Assembly: GCA_019056785.1 (NCBI GenBank)
Contig: DXJV01000082.1
Location: forward strand, 1-54,920
Source of the DNA: Candidatus Heimdallarchaeota archaeon
GTDB taxonomy: Archaea > Asgardarchaeota > Heimdallarchaeia > JABLTI01
Reading direction: 5' to 3'
DNA length: 54,920 nucleotides
Shown here: one piece after another, positions 50,805 through 54,920 of the stretch
How the letters are laid out: every line of letters starts with the position of its first letter
Position numbering within the stretch: the stretch's first letter is position 1
Translations under genes and position numbers: made by a program
The notes under the pieces: model-generated
Database searches by the model: none
What the model saw: only the letters and a program-made list of their open reading frames with translations
Told to the model about the DNA's origin: nothing

Positions 50805-51773
50805 TTAGGATGAATCTGTTGTTGGCGACTTTTTCTTAGATTCAAGAAATGCTTTTTCCAACATTAAGAGAAACTCTTTTGAAAGTTCAAATGATGATGT
50901 TAGAGCATTTTTAAAGGTAAAACCTGACCGATGATGATGCCCACCACCTCCGAAGCTTGCTGCTATGGTTGCCACATCTATTGTGTCACTTCGCAGGCCT
51001 ATTCGGAAATTATTAGTATCAATGGCCATATAAATATCCGCTTTAACAATTTCAGACAAAAATTTAGTGACCTTTCCTCGAGGTAAAAGCTTCGAATAGG
51101 CAAAGGCGACAGTCGTACTATCAAATACAAGAATCTTGTGCTCAGCCCGAATGCGATCTCGTTCTGCTTCAAATGCTTTATAAGCTTCAAGAAATTCTTC
51201 CATGATTACTGGTGACTCGAATTCTCCAGAACTTAAAATCTCCCGTATCCTGATGAGATCATTCATTGAGAACCGATAGAAGTCAATCAGGGTATAATAA
51301 ATGTTGGTTAATCGGTCGTCTACATCAAAATCACCATTATGACTGATCTGAGCGATCTGCTTGGAAATTTCATCTGTGGGCATAAAACGCTTTTGAACTA
51401 ATTCAGCTGCACAAACAGAGGTGTCATGAATGAATTCGTTTGTAACAGCTTGTAGCTGTTTTTTCAACTCCAATGGAGCTTTGTGATGGTCTATCCAAAT
51501 CTTTCGTGCCTTTAAATCGCGCAAGGTATCTACTATGGCATTGATAATGCGAGCATTTAATCCTATGTCTGTAATAATAAGCACATCAGGTTTTTCTTGT
51601 AACGCTTTTGGGAAAACATCAAGAAAATTGTAATAATCAGCAAGAAAACCGATTGGCTCAATATGAAGTTCTCTAAAATACCGATAAAGAATTGCTTGAG
51701 CACCAATGCCATCAGGATCAATGGAATGGGAAATTGAGACCACTTTGAGGGGAGGCATGACTAACAATTGCAT
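50805..51773 (-). CDS. DHH family phosphoesterase
   Basis: A 322-residue DHH/DHHA1 phosphoesterase. H16-x2-D19-x-D21 (HSIDPDG), ITDIG with D69 and the DHH triplet D95-H96-H97 (WIDHHKAP) are the metal motifs. The DHHA1 substrate-binding site is SFGGGGHHHRSGF near the C-terminus. Family members hydrolyse short RNA, pAp or cyclic dinucleotides; the exact substrate is not known. It faces away from the aIF6 operon, 165 bases apart. Confidence 0.88.
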   Translation of the reverse strand: MQLLVMPPLKVVSISHSIDPDGIGAQAILYRYFRELHIEPIGFLADYYNFLDVFPKALQEKPDVLIITDIGLNARIINAIVDTLRDLKARKIWIDHHKAPLELKKQLQAVTNEFIHDTSVCAAELVQKRFMPTDEISKQIAQISHNGDFDVDDRLTNIYYTLIDFYRFSMNDLIRIREILSSGEFESPVIMEEFLEAYKAFEAERDRIRAEHKILVFDSTTVAFAYSKLLPRGKVTKFLSEIVKADIYMAIDTNNFRIGLRSDTIDVATIAASFGGGGHHHRSGFTFKNALTSSFELSKEFLLMLEKAFLESKKKSPTTDSS

Positions 51774-51835
51774 GCTTCGAATTTAAATTTCTAATCATAC
51801 AAGTCAAAAAGTGAATACTCGTTCTTGCAAAATGA

Positions 51836-51844
51836 TTTATATAG
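51836..51844 (+). promoter_or_regulatory. TATA box of the aIF6-LX-prefoldin-FtsY operon
   Basis: TTTATATAG, preceded by AAAATGA as a possible BRE. It lies 95 bases before the aIF6 start, which gives a leader of about 70 bases. Confidence 0.55.
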
Positions 51845-51938
51845 TAAATTAAAAATTCGCCGAATGAGTAAGAAAAACTCAACTAGTGTTCTTTTTAGAT
51901 GAGAAGAACAGTAGCAAATCCGAATATAGGGTGGAAAA

Positions 51939-52616
51939 ATGAACATTATTCGTACGACTGTCAATGGGCTAGCAACTTTGGGAGCCTTTGGTGTTGCCAC
52001 TGATAAATTTGCTCTCGTGGCAAAGATATGGTCTCAAAAGGCAAAAGATGCTATTACTAAAGCACTTGAAGTTCCTGTCTATGAAATTAATATTGGTGAT
52101 TCTGCACTGGTTGGTATTCTTACTGCTGCAAACTCCAAAGGAATTGTTTTACCCCATATTGTTGCCCCCCGCGAGCTGGAAACCCTACAGAAGGTATTAG
52201 GTGATAATGTGAACATAGCTGTCGTTGAGAGTAAAATAACTTGTATGGGCAATTGTATCTTAGTTAATGATAACGGTGCAATCATTCATGAGAAATTTGA
52301 ACCAGAAGCAATTGCAACAATTCGAGATACGCTTGGAGTGGAAGTTGAGCGAGGGAATATTTTAAAATCACCTCTCGTTGGTTCTCATGCCTTAGCGACA
52401 AATAGGGGTGTTCTTACTCACCCCCTTACAACAGAAATGGAAATGAATTGGTTAAGTGAACGATTAGCCGTTCCAGTCAATGTTGGAACCATTAATCGTG
52501 GCGTACCTTTTGTTAGCATAGGTTGTTTTGCAAATTCAAATGGTGCCATAGCAGGCAAAGAAACAACTGGACCAGAGCTTCAAAGATTATATCAAACCTT
52601 GCGGGGAGTAATATAG
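51939..52616 (+). CDS. eif6: Translation initiation factor aIF6
   Basis: A 225-residue aIF6, the archaeal anti-association factor that binds the 50S subunit and blocks joining with 30S. It has the pseudo-fivefold repeats of the family (VYEINIGDSALVGILTAANSKGIVLPHI, VNIAVVESKITCMGNCILVNDNGAII, LVGSHALATNRGVLTHPLTT, VNVGTINRGVPFVSIGCFANSNGAIAG). The length is that of typical archaeal aIF6. It follows GGGTGG by four bases. It is the first gene of a block with LX, prefoldin alpha and FtsY, a gene order common in archaea. Confidence 0.95.
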   Translation: MNIIRTTVNGLATLGAFGVATDKFALVAKIWSQKAKDAITKALEVPVYEINIGDSALVGILTAANSKGIVLPHIVAPRELETLQKVLGDNVNIAVVESKITCMGNCILVNDNGAIIHEKFEPEAIATIRDTLGVEVERGNILKSPLVGSHALATNRGVLTHPLTTEMEMNWLSERLAVPVNVGTINRGVPFVSIGCFANSNGAIAGKETTGPELQRLYQTLRGVI

Positions 52617-52696
52617 AATATTAATCGTTCCATCCAAAAATAATAAAAAGAGCAGAAAAATTGTTCAACTGACCCAGATAAAAGAGTTGGAAAACC

Positions 52697-52960
52697 ATGG
52701 TAAAAGAAGTGCAAGTGAAAAATTACCGGATAACATTACTTAGGAAACCATTAACCACAAAACAAGTATTCAATGTAGATGTCCGAGCTGTTTCAAAAGA
52801 AGATGCAATTGAAAAAGCCTTTTCGAGGATTGGAAGCAAACACCGCGTCCCACGACAGCTATTAAAAGTGAAAAAAATCAAAGAAATAGCTGCTTCTGAC
52901 CTGAAAGATCCAATTCTTCGAGAAATAGCTTCTGATGAAAAGATCAAGATTCATCAATAA
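52697..52960 (+). CDS. rpl20e: 50S ribosomal protein LX (L18a/eL20)
   Basis: An 87-residue protein. KEVQVKNYRITLLRKPLTTKQVFNVDVRAVSKEDAIEKAFSRIGSKHRVPRQLLKVKKIKEIA matches archaeal LX (the half-size homologue of eukaryotic L18a/eL20), which lies on the large subunit near aIF6's binding face and 5S rRNA. It is the second gene of the block, 80 bases after aIF6. Confidence 0.9.
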   Translation: MVKEVQVKNYRITLLRKPLTTKQVFNVDVRAVSKEDAIEKAFSRIGSKHRVPRQLLKVKKIKEIAASDLKDPILREIASDEKIKIHQ

Positions 52961-53029
52961 AAGTGAAAAACAATAGTTAAGCAAACCATTTATCAAAGTG
53001 GGTTTGCTATTAGAATTTAGGTGAAAAGA

Positions 53030-53497
53030 ATGAGCGAAGAACAAAAATTAAAAGATGAATTCCAACGAATTTCAAACGAATTGCAACAGTTCGATGAGTT
53101 TGGTAAACATTTACAAAGTCAAATCGAATCCCTACAATCATACTTAATTGAACTCTCCCGTACGAAAACAACCCTGATAGGATTAAAAGAAGAACCTGAT
53201 GCGGAGGAAGTACTTCTACAATTAGGCTCAGGTGTAATGGTTCGTGCAAAACCCCTTGAACCAAAAAAAGTTTTCGCAAATGTTGGTGCAGGTGTGACCA
53301 TTTCAAAGACAATTGAAGAAGCAATTCAAGACATCAATAATAGAATTGATGAAGTTGAGAAAGAACGACTCGCTCTCGCAGACCAATTAAGTCAAATCAT
53401 TAGTCAAATAAACGAACGTGAGCGACGTGCACAGGCAATTTACCAGCAATTACAGGGAACCTCAAAACCAACTTACGACCCCAATTTAGTTAGTTAG
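53030..53497 (+). CDS. pfdA: Prefoldin subunit alpha
   Basis: A 155-residue prefoldin alpha, using the ATG at 53030, five bases after GGTGA (53020-53024). N-terminal and C-terminal coiled-coil helices (EEQKLKDEFQRISNELQQ, IDEVEKERLALADQLSQIISQINERERRAQAIYQQL) flank two beta hairpins (EVLLQLGSGVMVRAKPLEPKKVFANVGAGVTI). The alpha2-beta4 hexamer catches unfolded proteins and passes them to the thermosome. Confidence 0.93.
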   Translation: MSEEQKLKDEFQRISNELQQFDEFGKHLQSQIESLQSYLIELSRTKTTLIGLKEEPDAEEVLLQLGSGVMVRAKPLEPKKVFANVGAGVTISKTIEEAIQDINNRIDEVEKERLALADQLSQIISQINERERRAQAIYQQLQGTSKPTYDPNLVS

Positions 53498-53607
53498 TTA
53501 GAACTATGTACCGGATTCTCTCGTCTATCCTTCCTGTTGTAAGATGAAACCAACTTTTAAAAGAAAGTGAATGGATTGCTATTCAAAAAAATGAGGCGAT
53601 TGTAAAA

Positions 53608-54522
53608 TTGTTCAAGAAATTTCGCAGTGGAATAAATGCTGCATTGGAAAAGTTAACCCAAAAAGAATTAACAGAAAAGAAACTCCAGAAACCACTTTAT
53701 GATTTACAGTTGTCCTTAATTCAAAACAACGTTGCAGTACCTATTGCTGAAAAGATCACCAAGGATGTTGAACAAGCCCTTATTAAAACAAAGGTAGGAA
53801 GACTAACCTCATTGAAAAAAGTCGCCTACGAAGCATTGCGAAAAGCAATCATTGAGATTCTTGAACCACCAGGCGAAAAGATAGACTTATTAAAAATTAT
53901 TGATGAAAATAAAAAAGAAGGCAGACCAACTGTTCTGGCGATTTTTGGACCAAATGGCGCCGGAAAAACAACTACCATTGCTAAACTGACACAATACTTG
54001 ATTGATCACAATCATTCTGTAGTTATCGGTGCTGGTGACACATTCCGTGCAGGAGCAATAGACCAAATTAGCAAACATTGCAAAAAACTAGGTGTACGAA
54101 TAATCAAACAAGATTATGGTGCTGATCCTGCCGCAGTAATTTATGATGCCATTAATCACGCTAAAGCAAAGGGAATAGATGTTGTAATTGCCGACACAGC
54201 CGGAAGGTTGCAAACAAATAAGAACCTCATGCGAGAGCTTCAGAAAATTGTTCGAGTAGCAGATCCGGACCTGAATATCTTTGTCGCAGATGCTCTTACC
54301 GGGAATGATGCTGCATATCAGGCGAAGGAATATGATCGGATGGTTGGTATTGATGCCAGCATTTTAACTAAGGTTGATGCAGACCCGAAAGGTGGCGCTG
54401 CACTTTCTATCGTTTATGCCACAAAAGCCCCCATCATATTTATTGGCATTGGACAAAAATATAGCGATTTCAAGCCTTTCGATCCTAAATGGTTTGCAGA
54501 AGCAATCATCCCTCAAAAATAG
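53608..54522 (+). CDS. ftsY: Signal recognition particle receptor FtsY
   Basis: A 304-residue SRP GTPase. The NG domain has GPNGAGKTTTIAKL (G1, about 114-127), DTFRAGAIDQ (the SRP-specific insertion), DTAGRL (G3) and TKVDADPKGGA (G4). The N-domain helices are short, and there is no acidic A domain. FtsY at the membrane meets the SRP bound to a ribosome and hands the nascent chain to the Sec channel. The start is a TTG after GAGG. It ends the aIF6-LX-prefoldin block and converges on the partial surface gene with a hairpin. Confidence 0.95.
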   Translation: MFKKFRSGINAALEKLTQKELTEKKLQKPLYDLQLSLIQNNVAVPIAEKITKDVEQALIKTKVGRLTSLKKVAYEALRKAIIEILEPPGEKIDLLKIIDENKKEGRPTVLAIFGPNGAGKTTTIAKLTQYLIDHNHSVVIGAGDTFRAGAIDQISKHCKKLGVRIIKQDYGADPAAVIYDAINHAKAKGIDVVIADTAGRLQTNKNLMRELQKIVRVADPDLNIFVADALTGNDAAYQAKEYDRMVGIDASILTKVDADPKGGAALSIVYATKAPIIFIGIGQKYSDFKPFDPKWFAEAIIPQK

Positions 54523-54543
54523 CCTTTCTTAACAAAAAAAGGG

Positions 54544-54561
54544 GAGAAAAAAATTTTTCTC
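54544..54561. terminator. Hairpin terminator between FtsY and the convergent gene
   Basis: GAGAAAAA (54544-54551) and TTTTTCTC (54554-54561) form a perfect 8-bp stem with a two-base loop, followed by GTTTTT. The A-rich left arm makes it work on both strands. Confidence 0.55.
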
Positions 54562-54565
54562 GTTT

Positions 54566-54920
54566 TTAATTATCTTTGACTCTTTCAGAAGAAGATAATT
54601 CTAATACATCCTCTCGTATCTTATCAGTTGAATCTGCAACGAAAGCATCACTTTTTTGTTGTCGAAGCTTAATACCTTCTTTGATCCATTGGTATTCCTC
54701 CCCACGCCGAATCTTTGAGATGACTACAGGTAAGGAATAATAAAGAATAATAAAACCAATACTTGAAATAAAGCCTATTATTAGCAACTGATTACGATTA
54801 TTGATTTTATTGTCATCAGGGTCAAGAGGATTTGTTCCGTCAATAAGTTCTTGACCATCAGTAATACCATCACCATCTGTATCTTCCATTAAGGGATTGG
54901 TTCCAAGGGCCACTTCTATC
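54566..54920 (-). CDS. C-terminal end of a surface protein with Ca-binding (TSP3/dockerin-like) repeats and a membrane anchor (cut by window edge)
   Basis: The frame enters from the right edge, so the N-terminus is missing; the visible 117 residues begin IEVALGTNP and end at the stop at 54566. LMEDTDGDGITDGQELIDGTNPLDPDD is a pair of D-x-D-G-D-G-type calcium repeats, as in thrombospondin type 3. One hydrophobic helix follows (about residues 44-67) and then a cytosolic tail of about 48 residues (KIRRGEEYQWIKEGIKLRQQKSDAF). It is therefore a large surface protein anchored by its C-terminal helix. No GFIPGF signal is present. Confidence 0.75.
   Translation of the reverse strand, partial: IEVALGTNPLMEDTDGDGITDGQELIDGTNPLDPDDNKINNRNQLLIIGFISSIGFIILYYSLPVVISKIRRGEEYQWIKEGIKLRQQKSDAFVADSTDKIREDVLELSSSERVKDN

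Noticed and set aside
19787..51812. The 12-base word AAGTCAAAAAGT occurs at 19787-19798 and again at 51801-51812 near two gene starts
   Set aside because: Only two copies in an A/T-rich 55 kb, with different distance and orientation to the genes; probably chance.
1..54920. CRISPR arrays, insertion sequences, integrases or phage genes
   Set aside because: No direct repeats with regular spacing, no transposase or integrase domain and no terminal inverted repeats were seen in any frame.

Overview
The window looks like about 55 kb of an AT-rich (roughly 36-37% GC by eye) archaeal chromosome, most likely an Asgard archaeon of the Heimdallarchaeia type. Archaeal markers are the aIF6 - ribosomal protein LX/L18a - prefoldin alpha - FtsY block, a proteasome-activating nucleotidase, A-type ATPase subunit D, an Lrp regulator, 2-oxoacid:ferredoxin oxidoreductase and TATA/GGTGA-type initiation signals. 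The Asgard hint comes from an Arf-like small GTPase, a long C-terminally membrane-anchored coiled-coil protein, and a shared GFIPGF + membrane helix + Arg/Lys C-terminal signal on three secreted proteins. The lineage is an inference; no rRNA or tRNA gene was found.

Layout. 1-3.7 kb: partial glycosyltransferase, a GNAT acetyltransferase, and a polytopic membrane protein fused to an extracellular glycosidase-like barrel. 3.9-9 kb: HisC-like aminotransferase, a helical-repeat protein, and the korDABG operon on the minus strand. 9-17.7 kb: a two-TM PH-like protein, a wHTH protein, a Ca-type P-ATPase, a D-2-hydroxyacid dehydrogenase, a four-TM protein, two OsmC genes (one without a usable start codon) and a Glu-rich membrane protein. 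17.8-25 kb: a second PH-like protein, a secreted beta-propeller, two related secreted GFIPGF proteins around an aspartoacylase-like gene, DegV, and a HEAT + winged-helix protein. 25-33.5 kb: ATP-type PEP carboxykinase, tail-anchored coiled-coil protein, ATPase subunit D, PAN, RimI-like acetyltransferase, a TM/coiled-coil protein and an ITPase. 33.5-39 kb: an ABC exporter with a degenerate ATPase, the Arf-like GTPase, Lrp with a probable operator, and two very small genes. 39.2-45.8 kb: Cys-rich membrane protein, two GNATs, a third PH-like protein, a lipase-like hydrolase, an MTH938-like protein and lipoate ligase. 45.8-48.5 kb: a secreted phospholipase-D/lamin-tail protein between two small genes that look related. 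48.5-54.9 kb: pyruvate-kinase-C-like protein, DUF123, Xaa-Pro peptidase, DHH phosphoesterase, the aIF6-LX-prefoldin-FtsY block and a partial Ca-binding surface protein.

Functional links. KorDABG, ATP-PEPCK and the aminotransferase fit an anaerobic amino-acid and organic-acid metabolism; lipoate ligase adds a lipoylated enzyme system elsewhere in the genome. Several genes concern the envelope: ABC-2 exporter, secreted propeller, GFIPGF proteins, glycosidase-like barrel and partial glycosyltransferase. The proteostasis set (PAN, prefoldin, FtsY, Xaa-Pro peptidase) is standard for archaea.

Genes are closely packed. With the small genes added, no gene-free stretch exceeds 300 bases; the longest (28635-28924, 3693-3920, 39019-39223) hold only presumed promoters. 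Convergent genes often overlap by a few bases or end in hairpins that contain both stop codons.
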